DNA from: Novosphingobium mangrovisedimenti
GTDB taxonomy: Bacteria > Pseudomonadota > Alphaproteobacteria > Sphingomonadales > Sphingomonadaceae
Assembly (NCBI RefSeq): GCF_025153475.1
Contig: NZ_JANZXA010000014.1
Span: 1 to 64,000, forward strand
Direction: 5' to 3'
Length of the DNA: 64,000 bases
This document shows positions 52,368 to 61,259 of the stretch, in pieces. Position numbers and translations under genes: made by a program. The first letter of the stretch is position 1. The number at the start of each line of letters is the position of its first letter. The notes below the pieces were generated by a model. That model searched no databases and was not told where the DNA came from. It was given only the letters and a program-made list of their open reading frames with translations.

Positions 52368-52396
52368 TTGACATAAAAACTTAATACGTTAAATTT
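52368..52396 (+). promoter_or_regulatory. Promoter with MarR-type palindrome before the S10 pair
   Basis: A perfect -35 TTGACA (52368-52373) and a -10 TAAATT (52390-52395) at 16-base spacing. The 16-base dyad ACTTAATACGTTAAAT (52379-52394) overlaps the -10. Its right half is identical to that of the site at 63299 and differs by one base from the site at 55699. Confidence 0.65.
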
Positions 52397-52495
52397 TTTC
52401 GGAAAGAGCCTGACGCGATTCTCGAATGGCTGCAGGCTCTTGCCTGTGAACGCGCGGCCGGGGCCGCGCCGGCATCCGGAAAATGGGAAGCGTAA

Positions 52496-54070
52496 ATGGT
52501 GAAATTCGTGGGTCGTGCAAGGACGGTCGCTCTTGCCCTGTTCTCAACAGCTTCGGTTCTGGCGGTAGCGCTTCCCGTGGCGCATGCGGCGGATAGGAAG
52601 CCGAAGGTTAGTGCGGAGGCCGCCGTCGAGAAGGCCGAGGCGACCGAAACCGAAACCGGCAAGGTGCGTCGTATCACGGTGGACGGGAAGAGCATCAGCT
52701 ACCGCGCCAGCGCGGGTACGCTGATCATCCGCGATGACGCGGGCAAGCCGACCGCGAGCATGTTCTACGTCGCCTATACCAAGGAAGGTGCCGCGGCGAA
52801 GGACCGGCCGGTTACCTTCCTGACCAATGGTGGACCCGGTTCTGCCAGCCTCTGGCTCAACATCGGGGGTTTCGGCCCGGTGCGTGCGCCGACCGCGACC
52901 CCCAAGGCAACGCCGCCCGCGCCATACCGGGAGCAGGAAAATCCCTTCACGCTGCTGGGAAATTCGGACCTCGTGTTCCTCGATGCGATCGGAACGGGCT
53001 ATTCGCGCACGATCGGCGATACGCCGGTTAACGCCTACTGGGGCGTGGATCAGGACATCGATGCCTTTGCGCGGGGCATCACGCGCTACATCACGAAGTT
53101 CGACCGCTGGAACTCCCCGCGTTTCCTGCTCGGAGAATCCTACGGCACGACGCGCTCGGCGGGGCTGGTCTACAAGCTGCAGAACCAGGGGCTGGATTTC
53201 AACGGCGTCGTCCTGCTCTCCACCCTGCTGAACTTCGGCACGGGCTTTCAGGGCAGCGACATCGATGCGATCAACTTCGTGCCCACGCTGGCGGCGACGG
53301 CCTGGTATCACAACCGTTCGGCCACTCATCCGGCCGATCTGGACACTTATCTCGAACAGGCGCGGGACTTCGCTTTCGGCCCTTACGCTTCGGCGCTGCT
53401 GAAGGGTGACAGGCTTTCGGCAGAAGAAGAAGACAGCGTTGCGCGCCAGCTCGGCGGGTTCACGGGCCTTTCGGTCGAATTCCTCAAGAAGAACAAGCTG
53501 CGTGTCGGGATGGAGCAGTACCGCAACGAACTGCTGGCCGATAAGGGCATCATCATCGGGCGCTTCGACACGCGCTTCACGGCGCCGGCATCCTATGCCT
53601 CCGGCGATGGCGCCTTCGATCCGGCGACCAACGATGCCGCGACCGCAGGCGTGACGAGCGCGCACCTCTCGCTGTTCCGCCAGCACCTGGTTCGCGACAT
53701 CGGCTACACCAGCGAGATGCACTACCGCCCGCTCTACAACGCCGTGATCGAGCCGCAGTGGGACAACCAGCACAAGGCGCCGGGCATCGACAGACCGCTT
53801 CCTTTCGCCAACACCGGTCTGGATCTTGCCGGAGCCCTGCAGCGCAATCCCAACCTCAAGGTGCTGGTCATGGGCGGGGTCTACGATCTTGCAACGCCTT
53901 ACGCCGGTGCGGAGTACGACATTTCGCAGCTCTATCTGACGCCGAACCTGCGCCAGAATGTGCGTTTCGCACACTATCGCTCGGGCCACATGACCTATGT
54001 CGACGATACGGCCTCGGCGGAGATGAAGGCCGATCTCGACAATTTCTACGGCTGGGCGATGCAGCGGTGA
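52496..54070 (+). CDS. S10 serine carboxypeptidase-like exported protein, first of a pair
   Basis: 524 residues with a signal peptide (ALFSTASVLAVALPVAHA). The S10 fold is clear: LTNGGPGSASLWL forms the oxyanion region, the nucleophile Ser215 is in GESYGTT, the Asp in GGVYDLATP and the His in SGHMTY. Bacterial members are of uncertain substrate; eukaryotic relatives include carboxypeptidases and acyltransferases for aromatic acid esters. Its promoter carries the same dyad as the hpa operon, so a peptide or ester of an aromatic acid is a reasonable guess. The next gene overlaps by one base (TGATG). Confidence 0.8.
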   Translation: MVKFVGRARTVALALFSTASVLAVALPVAHAADRKPKVSAEAAVEKAEATETETGKVRRITVDGKSISYRASAGTLIIRDDAGKPTASMFYVAYTKEGAAAKDRPVTFLTNGGPGSASLWLNIGGFGPVRAPTATPKATPPAPYREQENPFTLLGNSDLVFLDAIGTGYSRTIGDTPVNAYWGVDQDIDAFARGITRYITKFDRWNSPRFLLGESYGTTRSAGLVYKLQNQGLDFNGVVLLSTLLNFGTGFQGSDIDAINFVPTLAATAWYHNRSATHPADLDTYLEQARDFAFGPYASALLKGDRLSAEEEDSVARQLGGFTGLSVEFLKKNKLRVGMEQYRNELLADKGIIIGRFDTRFTAPASYASGDGAFDPATNDAATAGVTSAHLSLFRQHLVRDIGYTSEMHYRPLYNAVIEPQWDNQHKAPGIDRPLPFANTGLDLAGALQRNPNLKVLVMGGVYDLATPYAGAEYDISQLYLTPNLRQNVRFAHYRSGHMTYVDDTASAEMKADLDNFYGWAMQR

Positions 54071-55620
54071 TGCGGTCCATGTACCCTTGGCGCGGCGGTA
54101 TTGCGGCGCTTGCACTGCTCGCCGCCACGTTTGCCCCGGTTTCCGTCCGGGCGGAAGCGGACAAGCAGGAGGCGGGCGAAACCGCGTCCGAAATCCGTCC
54201 GTCCGTCGCCGAGCGCCGGGTGGATACCCGCCACAGCGTGACCGCGGACGGCCGCAAGATCGCCTATACCGCCACCGCCGGCACGCTGACTCTGCGCGAC
54301 GGGGAAGGGCATCCCAAGGCGAGCATGTTCTATGTCGCCTATGTCGCTGACCGCGCGAAGGGGGAGCCGGAACGGCCGGTTACGTTCTTCTACAACGGCG
54401 GCCCCGGCTCGTCCTCGATCTGGCTGCACATGGCGTCGTTCGCGCCGGTGCGGGTCCCGGTGGGGATCGACGTCAAGCCGGGCACGGCGCTGCGTCTGGC
54501 TCCCAATCCCGAGACGCTGTTGGGCCAGACCGACATGGTTTTCCTCGATGCGGTCAGCACCGGCTATTCCGATGTGTTCGATCCGAAGGACGGCAAGGCC
54601 TATTGGGGGCATGATTCGGACTCCGCCTCGTTCACGCAGGCGATCCGGCGCTATCTGGAGATCAATGGCCGCTGGCAGTCGCCCAAGTACCTGTTCGGCG
54701 AATCCTACGGCACGACGCGCTCCGCGATCACCTCTCTGATGCTGCACAAGGCCGGCGTGGAGCTGGACGGGATCGTGCTGATGTCGTCCATCCTCAACTT
54801 CGCGCAGCAGGCGCCCGGGCTCGATCGCATGGCGATCAACCAGGTACCGACGTATGCGGCATCTGCCTGGTATCACGGCAAGGTGGATCGCAGCCTCAGC
54901 CTCCCGGATCACGTCGAGAAAGCGCGCCGCTTTGCCGAAGGCGCTTATACGCAGGCACTGGCCAAGGGGCATGATCTTCCCGATGCCGAGCGTGACGCGG
55001 TAGCTGCGCAAATGGCGGTGCTCACTGGCTTGCCGGTGGACTATCTGGTCCAGTCGCAGCTGCGGGTCATGCCAAGCCGGTTCCGCAAGGAACTGCTGCG
55101 GGGCGAGGGCAAGGTGCTGGGCGTGCTCGATACCCGCTTTACGGGGTACGAGGGCGACGGGGCGGCTTCCGGCGCGTCGAGCGATCCTGCGGGCGATGCC
55201 ATCAGCGGACCAATCATTTCGAGCTTCCTCACCTACATCCGCGAGGATCTGAAGTACCGGACGGACCAGCCCTATCATGTCTCCAGCCCGAAGAACCTGC
55301 TGGGCATCTGGGACTGGAGCCATATTCCGCCCGATGGTGAGAAGCAGAACTCGCTGGCGGATGTCGCGCTGGATCTTGCCGAGGCGATGCGCCGTAATCC
55401 GGCGATGCGCGTGCTCTCGCTGAGCGGCTACTACGATTTGTCGACGCCGTTCTTCGCGACCGAGTACGACCTGTCCCACATGCTGCTGCCGAAGGATCTG
55501 CGCGGCAACCTGACCGAGAATTTTTACGATTCCGGCCACATGATCTACCTCGATCCGTGCTCGCTCAAACGCGTCCACGATGATGTTTCCGCGTTCCTGA
55601 AGGATCGTCCAGAAAACTGA
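54070..55620 (+). CDS. S10 serine carboxypeptidase-like exported protein, second of a pair
   Basis: 516 residues with a signal peptide (GGIAALALLAATFAPVSVRA). The fold repeats that of the preceding gene: FYNGGPGSSSIWLH, Ser212 in GESYGTTRSA, Asp in SGYYDLSTP and His in SGHMIYLD. The two are clearly paralogues, similar along their length. Both keep a full catalytic triad, so both should be active. A terminator follows. Confidence 0.8.
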   Translation: MRSMYPWRGGIAALALLAATFAPVSVRAEADKQEAGETASEIRPSVAERRVDTRHSVTADGRKIAYTATAGTLTLRDGEGHPKASMFYVAYVADRAKGEPERPVTFFYNGGPGSSSIWLHMASFAPVRVPVGIDVKPGTALRLAPNPETLLGQTDMVFLDAVSTGYSDVFDPKDGKAYWGHDSDSASFTQAIRRYLEINGRWQSPKYLFGESYGTTRSAITSLMLHKAGVELDGIVLMSSILNFAQQAPGLDRMAINQVPTYAASAWYHGKVDRSLSLPDHVEKARRFAEGAYTQALAKGHDLPDAERDAVAAQMAVLTGLPVDYLVQSQLRVMPSRFRKELLRGEGKVLGVLDTRFTGYEGDGAASGASSDPAGDAISGPIISSFLTYIREDLKYRTDQPYHVSSPKNLLGIWDWSHIPPDGEKQNSLADVALDLAEAMRRNPAMRVLSLSGYYDLSTPFFATEYDLSHMLLPKDLRGNLTENFYDSGHMIYLDPCSLKRVHDDVSAFLKDRPEN

Positions 55621-55629
55621 TTTTTCGTA

Positions 55630-55657
55630 TTTTTCCCGGTGCTTGCGCCGGGAAAAA
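55630..55657 (+). terminator. Intrinsic terminator after the S10 pair
   Basis: Perfect 10-base stem TTTTTCCCGG (55630-55639) and CCGGGAAAAA (55648-55657) with an 8-base loop. The T/A-rich lower stem makes it usable in either direction. It separates the S10 unit from the hpa promoter. Confidence 0.6.
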
Positions 55658-55690
55658 CATCTTGAGTCGCCAGCCGCGTCTAAAGATCAC

Positions 55691-55719
55691 TTGATATTAT
55701 TTAACACGCTAAATATATG
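55691..55719 (+). promoter_or_regulatory. hpa operon promoter with MarR-type palindrome
   Basis: A -35 TTGATA (55691-55696), 17-base spacer and -10-like TATATG (55714-55719). The dyad ATTTAACACGCTAAAT (55699-55714) fills the spacer between them, an ideal position for a repressor. It is the second of three related sites. Confidence 0.62.
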
Positions 55720-55750
55720 AGTCGCATCATTGCACGGGAGAACTCGCAAA

Positions 55751-57250
55751 GTGGATAAGCGCTCGCTCGCTCTCGCACAGATTTCCGCATATTCCAGCGC
55801 TCCGCTGGGACATTTCATCGCCGGTGTCCCGGTCGCGGGGCAGGGGGAAGCGTTCGACGTGTTCGAACCCGCCACCGGTGCCGTTCTCGGCCAGGCCCGC
55901 GATGCCACGCAGCAGGAACTGGATGCTGCCGTCGCCGCGGCGAAGGAAGCCTTCCCCGCCTGGGCTGCCACACCGGCCAACGAACGCCGCAAGATCCTGA
56001 ACCGCGTTGCGGACCTGATCGTGGCGCGCGCCGATGAAATCGCGGCGGTCGAATGCCTCGATGCGGGGCAGGCATGGCGTTTCATGTCGAAGGCGGCCAT
56101 TCGCGGTGCCGACAACTTCCGCTTCTTCGCCGATCGCGCGCCCTCCGCGGCGGACGGTCAGGCGCTGCCCTCGGCCAATCACCTGAACTACACCACGCGT
56201 TCCCCGATCGGGCCGGTGGCGGTGATCACGCCGTGGAACACGCCGTTCATGCTGTCGACGTGGAAGATCGCGCCGGCGCTCGCGGCGGGCTGCACCGTGG
56301 TTCACAAGCCGGCCGAATGGTCGCCCTATTCGGCGCGCATGCTGGTCGAGATCGCCCATGAAGCGGGGCTGCCCGCAGGCGTGTTCAATGCCGTCAACGG
56401 GCTTGGCGAGACCACCGGCAAGCGTCTGACCGAGCACCCGGACATCAAGGCCATCGCTTTCGTGGGCGAATCCCGCACGGGTTCGGCGATCATGAAGCAG
56501 GGCGCCGATACGCTGAAGCGCGTGCATTTCGAGTTGGGCGGCAAGAACCCGGTGATCGTGTTCGACGATGCCGATCTCGATGCCGCGCTCGATGCCGCGA
56601 TCTTCATGATCTACTCGCTCAACGGCCAGCGCTGCACGTCATCCTCGCGCCTGCTGGTGCAGAGCTCGATCTATGATGCGTTCATCGCCAAGGCTGCCGA
56701 GCGCGTAAAGAAGCTGAAGGTGGGCGATCCCTTCGATCCGGCCACCGAAGTGGGTCCGCTGATCCATCGCCGCCACTTCGAGAAAGTGTCGAGCTACATG
56801 GGGATCGCCACCGAGGACGGTGCGCGCATCGCCGCGGGCGGCGCGCCGGTTGCTGGCGCCGAGGGCTATTTCTTCCAGCCGACGCTGTTCGCCGATGCGA
56901 CGCAATCCATGCGCGTCGCGCAGGAAGAGATCTTCGGCCCGGTGCTCACCGCCATTCCCTTCGAGGACGAGGCCGATGCGATCGCCAAGGCCAACGACGT
57001 GGAATATGGCCTCGCCGGTTATCTGTGGACCCGCGATGTCGGGCGCGCTCTGCGCGTTTCCGAGGCGCTCGAAGCAGGCATGGTCTGGGTCAACAGCGAG
57101 AATGTGCGCCATCTGCCCACGCCCTTCGGCGGCGTGAAAGCCAGTGGCATCGGCCGTGACGGCGGCGACTGGAGCTTCGATTTCTACATGGAAACGAAGA
57201 ACGTCGCGCTGGCCAAGGGCACGCACAAGGTGCCGCGCCTGGGGGTATGA
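55751..57250 (+). CDS. hpaE: 5-carboxymethyl-2-hydroxymuconic semialdehyde dehydrogenase
   Basis: 499-residue aldehyde dehydrogenase from GTG 55751 (a TTG at 55730 is also possible). NAD site TPWNTPFMLSTWK, catalytic Glu in FELGGKNPV and Cys in LNGQRCTSSSR. The C-terminus FYMETKNVALAKGTHKVPRL (cut here) is specific to the HpaE/HpcC group. It oxidises the homoprotocatechuate ring-cleavage product. First gene of the hpa operon. Confidence 0.88.
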   Translation: MDKRSLALAQISAYSSAPLGHFIAGVPVAGQGEAFDVFEPATGAVLGQARDATQQELDAAVAAAKEAFPAWAATPANERRKILNRVADLIVARADEIAAVECLDAGQAWRFMSKAAIRGADNFRFFADRAPSAADGQALPSANHLNYTTRSPIGPVAVITPWNTPFMLSTWKIAPALAAGCTVVHKPAEWSPYSARMLVEIAHEAGLPAGVFNAVNGLGETTGKRLTEHPDIKAIAFVGESRTGSAIMKQGADTLKRVHFELGGKNPVIVFDDADLDAALDAAIFMIYSLNGQRCTSSSRLLVQSSIYDAFIAKAAERVKKLKVGDPFDPATEVGPLIHRRHFEKVSSYMGIATEDGARIAAGGAPVAGAEGYFFQPTLFADATQSMRVAQEEIFGPVLTAIPFEDEADAIAKANDVEYGLAGYLWTRDVGRALRVSEALEAGMVWVNSENVRHLPTPFGGVKASGIGRDGGDWSFDFYMETKNVALAKGTHKVPRLGV

Positions 57251-57254
57251 TCCG

Positions 57255-58688
57255 GTGGCCAGCACTCTCAAACCGGCCGCGTGCCTGATCGACGGTGAGT
57301 GGGTGACGGGAGCCGATGTGCGGCCCGTCACCAACCCGGCCGACGACAGCGCGGTGGGCCACGTCCCCTGGCTGGGCGCGGAAGCTGCGCAGCATGCGGT
57401 AGCGGCTGCCGAGCGCGCCTTGCCGGCATGGCGGGCCCGCACCGCGGCCGACCGCGCCGCGATCCTGATGCGGTTTCACGCGCTGATCCTGTTCAACGAG
57501 CAGGCGCTGGCGGAAATCCTGACGGCGGAACAGGGCAAGCCGCTGGCCGAGGCGCTGGGTGAAATCCGCTATGCGGCGAGCTTCATCCAGTGGTTCGCGG
57601 AAGAGGGCAAGCGAGCCTATGGCGATGTCATCCCCTCAGCGGATCCCGACAAGCGCATCGTCGTCCTGAAACAGCCGGTGGGCGTGGTGGCGGCGATCAC
57701 GCCGTGGAACTTCCCGGCGGCGATGGTCACGCGCAAGATCGGACCGGCGCTGGCGGCAGGGTGCACAGTGGTGCTGAAGCCGGCGGAGCAGACCCCGATG
57801 ACCGCCCTGGCGCTCGGCGTCCTGGCGCAGCAGGCGGGGGTTCCGGCCGGCGCGCTCAATATCGTCTGCGGCGAACCGGGTGAAATCGGCAAAGTGCTGA
57901 CGAGCAGCCCGTCAGTCCGCAAGCTGACCTTCACCGGCTCCACCGAAGTGGGCGCATTGCTCTATGCCCAGTGCGCGCCCGGCATCAAGAAACTGAGCCT
58001 CGAACTCGGCGGAAACGCGCCGTTCATCGTCTTTGACGATGCGGACATCGACGCGGCGGTTCAGGGCGCGATGCTCTCCAAGTTCCGCAACGCCGGCCAG
58101 ACCTGCGTCTGTGCCAACCGCTTTTTCGTGCAGGCCGGGGTCCATGACCGTTTTGTCGAAGCCTTCGCCGAGGCGGCGGCGGGGCTGGTGGTCGCGCCCG
58201 GGAACGAGCCCGGCGCCGCGATCGGCCCGCTGGTCGACGATGCGGCGGTGGAAAAAGTGCGCGCGCATATCTCCGATGCCGTCTGCCAGGGCGCCAGCGT
58301 CGTGACCGGCGGTGACGTGTCCGACAGGGGCGGGCGGTTCTTCCGCCCAACCGTGCTGGCAGGTGTGCATGGCGCGATGAAGGCGGCACAGCACGAAACC
58401 TTCGGACCTCTGGCGCCGGTCATCCGCTTCGAAAGCGAGGAAGAGGTGATCGCGCAGGCCAATGCCACGCCCTTCGGTCTCGCCGCCTATTTCTATTCGC
58501 GCGACATTGGCCGCGTCTGGCGTGTTGCCGAGGCGATCGAGGCGGGAATGGTCGGGGTCAATACGGGCCTGATCTCCACCGAAGTTGCCCCGTTCGGCGG
58601 GATCAAGGCTTCCGGGCTGGGGCGGGAAGGCTCGCGCTACGGCCTCGACGACTATCTGGAAATCAAGACGTTGAGTCTGGCGCTGTGA
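57255..58688 (+). CDS. Succinate-semialdehyde dehydrogenase, GabD-like
   Basis: 477 residues from GTG 57255. ITPWNFPAAMVTRKIGPALA, LTFTGSTEVGALL, Glu in LELGGNAPFIVF, and Cys in NAGQTCVCANRF are the GabD pattern. It oxidises succinic semialdehyde, the end product of HpaI cleavage, to succinate, which closes the pathway; this explains its place next to hpaE. The start is four bases after the hpaE stop. Confidence 0.85.
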   Translation: MASTLKPAACLIDGEWVTGADVRPVTNPADDSAVGHVPWLGAEAAQHAVAAAERALPAWRARTAADRAAILMRFHALILFNEQALAEILTAEQGKPLAEALGEIRYAASFIQWFAEEGKRAYGDVIPSADPDKRIVVLKQPVGVVAAITPWNFPAAMVTRKIGPALAAGCTVVLKPAEQTPMTALALGVLAQQAGVPAGALNIVCGEPGEIGKVLTSSPSVRKLTFTGSTEVGALLYAQCAPGIKKLSLELGGNAPFIVFDDADIDAAVQGAMLSKFRNAGQTCVCANRFFVQAGVHDRFVEAFAEAAAGLVVAPGNEPGAAIGPLVDDAAVEKVRAHISDAVCQGASVVTGGDVSDRGGRFFRPTVLAGVHGAMKAAQHETFGPLAPVIRFESEEEVIAQANATPFGLAAYFYSRDIGRVWRVAEAIEAGMVGVNTGLISTEVAPFGGIKASGLGREGSRYGLDDYLEIKTLSLAL

Positions 58689-58733
58689 CCAGGCCGCCTG
58701 AAATGCTCGAAAATCGAAACGGGAGGGACAACG

Positions 58734-59357
58734 ATGACCGTTAGCGGTTCCATCTATGGCGTCGTGTTGAACGACCGCGCGGAACGGGAGGGCATGCAGC
58801 CCCAGTTCGCGCAGAAACCTTATCAGGCCCCGCCGGAAGCGCCGGTGGTCTACATGAAGGCGCGCCAATGCGTGGCGCGCGGTGAGGCACGGCTTCCCGA
58901 GGGAAAAAGCGTGCGTGCCGGTGCCACGCTGGCCCTGCTCTTTGCCCGCGACGCCTGCCGCGTCGATGCTGCGAATGCGCTGGCCTGCGTCGGCGGGGTG
59001 GCGCTCGCGCTCGATCTCTCGTTGCCGCAGGAGAATTATTACCGCCCGGCCATTGCCCAGAGCAACCGGGACGGTTTCCTGCAGCTTGGCGCCTTCGTCG
59101 CTCCCGTCTGGCCGGAAGAGATCGTCACGCGGATCGACGGCGTGGAAGCGCATCGCTGGCGGCTGGACCGGCTCGTCAGGCCCGCAGCCGACCTTATCGC
59201 CGCGCTTTCCGGTTTCATGACCCTGCGCGCGGGAGACGTGCTGCTGATCGGGCTGCCCGGCGATGCGCCGATGATCGGCGCCGGACAGGATGCACTGGTG
59301 GAAGCGGCGGGGCTGCCCGCGCTTTCGGTCCGTATGGAAGCGGAGATTGCAGCATGA
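58734..59357 (+). CDS. hpaG1: HpaG1-like isomerase/decarboxylase subunit (FAH fold)
   Basis: 207 residues of the fumarylacetoacetate hydrolase fold, lacking some of the metal-binding acid residues. IYGVVLNDRAERE and YMKARQCVARGEA match the N-terminal half of E. coli HpaG, which is a two-domain protein. Here the two halves are separate genes overlapping by four bases. HpaG decarboxylates 5-oxo-pent-3-ene-1,2,5-tricarboxylate and isomerises the product. ATG 58734 follows GGGAGG. Confidence 0.8.
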   Translation: MTVSGSIYGVVLNDRAEREGMQPQFAQKPYQAPPEAPVVYMKARQCVARGEARLPEGKSVRAGATLALLFARDACRVDAANALACVGGVALALDLSLPQENYYRPAIAQSNRDGFLQLGAFVAPVWPEEIVTRIDGVEAHRWRLDRLVRPAADLIAALSGFMTLRAGDVLLIGLPGDAPMIGAGQDALVEAAGLPALSVRMEAEIAA

Positions 59358-60106
59358 AGCGCGCACGCATTGCCCATCGCGGTCGCGACCTCTGGGTGAC
59401 TGTCAGCGACGATGGCCAGCGGCTGACGCTGCCCGACGGCACGAGCCTTCCGGCGCAAGGCGCGCACTGGCTGCCGCCGGTTCAGCCCGGTGCGGCGGCT
59501 TATGCGCTCGGCCTGAATTACGCGGATCACAACAAGGAGCTGGGTTTCGCGCCCAAGCTGGCGACGCCGCTGATCTTCATGAAGGGCGGCAATTGCTTCG
59601 TCGGCCACGACGGCGACACGCCGCGCCCCGCCGATGGCAACCAGATGCACCCGGAGTGCGAGCTGGTGGCCGTGATCGGCACGCCGGCGCGCAAGGTCCG
59701 TTCAGAAGACGCGCTCGATCACGTGCTCGGCTACACGATCGCGAACGATTACGCGATCCGCGAGTATCTGGAGAACTACTATCGCCCCAATGCGCGGGTG
59801 AAGAACCGTGACGCAACGACGCCGATCGGTCCCTGGATCGTCGATGCGGCGGACGTTCCCGACCCGCAGGCCCTGGCCATGTCCACCAAGGTCAACGGCG
59901 TTCGGGTGCAGGCCGGTTCGACTGCCGACATGATCCTGAGCGTGGCCGATCTGATCGCCTATCTTTCCGACATCACCACGCTGATGCCGGGGGACCTGAT
60001 CCTGACCGGCACGCCGCACGGCGTCCATTTTTGCGCTGCCGGAGACACGGTTACCAGCGAGATCGAGAAGATCGGGCGCCTCACGAACCATCTGGTGACA
60101 GCATGA
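59354..60106 (+). CDS. hpaG2: HpaG2-like decarboxylase/isomerase subunit (FAH fold)
   Basis: 250 residues. FAH-fold metal-site blocks are ALGLNYADHNKELG, FMKGGNCFVGHDGD, HPECELVAVIG (Glu ligands) and DYAIREYLENYY, then GDLILTGTPHGV. It resembles the C-terminal half of HpaG. With HpaG1 it should form the decarboxylase/isomerase complex. Overlaps the next gene by four bases (ATGA). Confidence 0.82.
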   Translation: MKRARIAHRGRDLWVTVSDDGQRLTLPDGTSLPAQGAHWLPPVQPGAAAYALGLNYADHNKELGFAPKLATPLIFMKGGNCFVGHDGDTPRPADGNQMHPECELVAVIGTPARKVRSEDALDHVLGYTIANDYAIREYLENYYRPNARVKNRDATTPIGPWIVDAADVPDPQALAMSTKVNGVRVQAGSTADMILSVADLIAYLSDITTLMPGDLILTGTPHGVHFCAAGDTVTSEIEKIGRLTNHLVTA

Positions 60107-60429
60107 GCCTCTATACCCTTTCCAAGCTGCTCTACGAGCTCAACCGCAGCGACGAGGCGAAAGCCCGCTTCCAGGCGGACCGCGAAAGTTTCACGCATGA
60201 GTTCGCCCTCGACGACGAGGAACGTTCGGCCATTCTGGAGGGCGATATCGGCCTTCTCTACGTGCTGGGCGTCAATGGGCAGATCCTCATGCACTTCGCC
60301 GCGCTCATCGGTGTCGAATGGGCGGACTATCTCCAGCAGATGCGCGACGGCGTGACGCGGTACGGACCGGTCCGTGCCGGGCTCTACGCGATGACCACGC
60401 GTTCCGACGAAAAGGTGGCAGGTCTATGA
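60103..60429 (+). CDS. LigA-like extradiol dioxygenase small subunit
   Basis: 108 residues similar to the alpha subunit (LigA) of protocatechuate 4,5-dioxygenase: KLLYELNRSDEAKARFQADRE followed by FALDDEERSAILEGDIGLLYVLGVNGQIL (core blocks DDEERSAILEGD and LYVLGVNG). In LigAB, this subunit caps the active site of LigB. Here it precedes the catalytic LigB-type gene with an ATGA overlap, so the two should form a heteromer. HpaD enzymes are usually single-subunit. Confidence 0.8.
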   Translation: MSLYTLSKLLYELNRSDEAKARFQADRESFTHEFALDDEERSAILEGDIGLLYVLGVNGQILMHFAALIGVEWADYLQQMRDGVTRYGPVRAGLYAMTTRSDEKVAGL

Positions 60430-61244
60430 CTCTGGTATATTCTGGCGTGTGCAGCCACGGGCCGGGGATCACCGGCCGTGCGGACCTGGCGGACCCGGCG
60501 CTGCGCGATCCGTTCTACGCGGCATTCCATGCGATGCGCGACGAGATCGCCGCGACCAAGCCCGACGCGCTGATCGTGCTGGCGGCCGAGCATTTCGCCA
60601 ACTTCTTCATGGACAAGATGCCGTCCTTCGCGATCGGCATGGGCGAAAGCTATACCGGACCGATCGAGGACCCGGACTGGCTGAAGATTCCGCACCGAGC
60701 AGTGAAGGGCGATCCCGATCTCTCGCGCCGCATCATTGCCGAAATGATGCAGACCGTGGACCTGACCTATTGCGAGGAATGGCGCTTCGATCACGGCATC
60801 ATGGTGCCGCTGCACTTCCTCGATCCGGCCAACGAGCTGACCGTGATCCCGGCGAACATAAACTGCCAGGGGCCGCCGCTAGCGCCGCTGCACCGGGCCT
60901 GGGCATTCGGAGAGGCGCTGCGCCGCGCCGCTGATGCCGTGCCGGAACGGATTGCGCTGGTCGCCACCGGGGGTATCTCCCACTGGCCGGCGACCCCGGA
61001 CAGCGGCAAGATCAACGAGGAATGGGACCGCGAATTCATGCGGCGCTGGGTCGCCTGCGACAAGGACGCGATGCTCTCCTACACCGACGAGGAAACCTAC
61101 CGCGACGGCGGGCAGGGCGGTTTCGAGATCCGCGCCTTCATCGCCGCTGCCGCCGCCGCGCAGGGGCAGGGCACGCTGCATTTCTACACGCCGATTCCGA
61201 TCTTCGCGGTCGGCTGCACCATCGCCAGCATGGAAATTGCCTGA
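60426..61244 (+). CDS. Class III extradiol dioxygenase, LigB/HpaD-like
   Basis: 272 residues. Fe(II) ligands and base fit the LigB fold: His11 in VCSHGPG, the His in LAAEHFANFF, and Glu/His in later blocks (RFDHGIMVPLHFL, GGISHWP). In this operon the expected substrate is homoprotocatechuate, opened between C2 and C3 to give the HpaE substrate. Context, not sequence alone, gives the substrate; protocatechuate-like or gallate-like compounds remain possible. Confidence 0.82.
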   Translation: MTLVYSGVCSHGPGITGRADLADPALRDPFYAAFHAMRDEIAATKPDALIVLAAEHFANFFMDKMPSFAIGMGESYTGPIEDPDWLKIPHRAVKGDPDLSRRIIAEMMQTVDLTYCEEWRFDHGIMVPLHFLDPANELTVIPANINCQGPPLAPLHRAWAFGEALRRAADAVPERIALVATGGISHWPATPDSGKINEEWDREFMRRWVACDKDAMLSYTDEETYRDGGQGGFEIRAFIAAAAAAQGQGTLHFYTPIPIFAVGCTIASMEIA

Positions 61245-61259
61245 GGAGGACAGTGCGCC

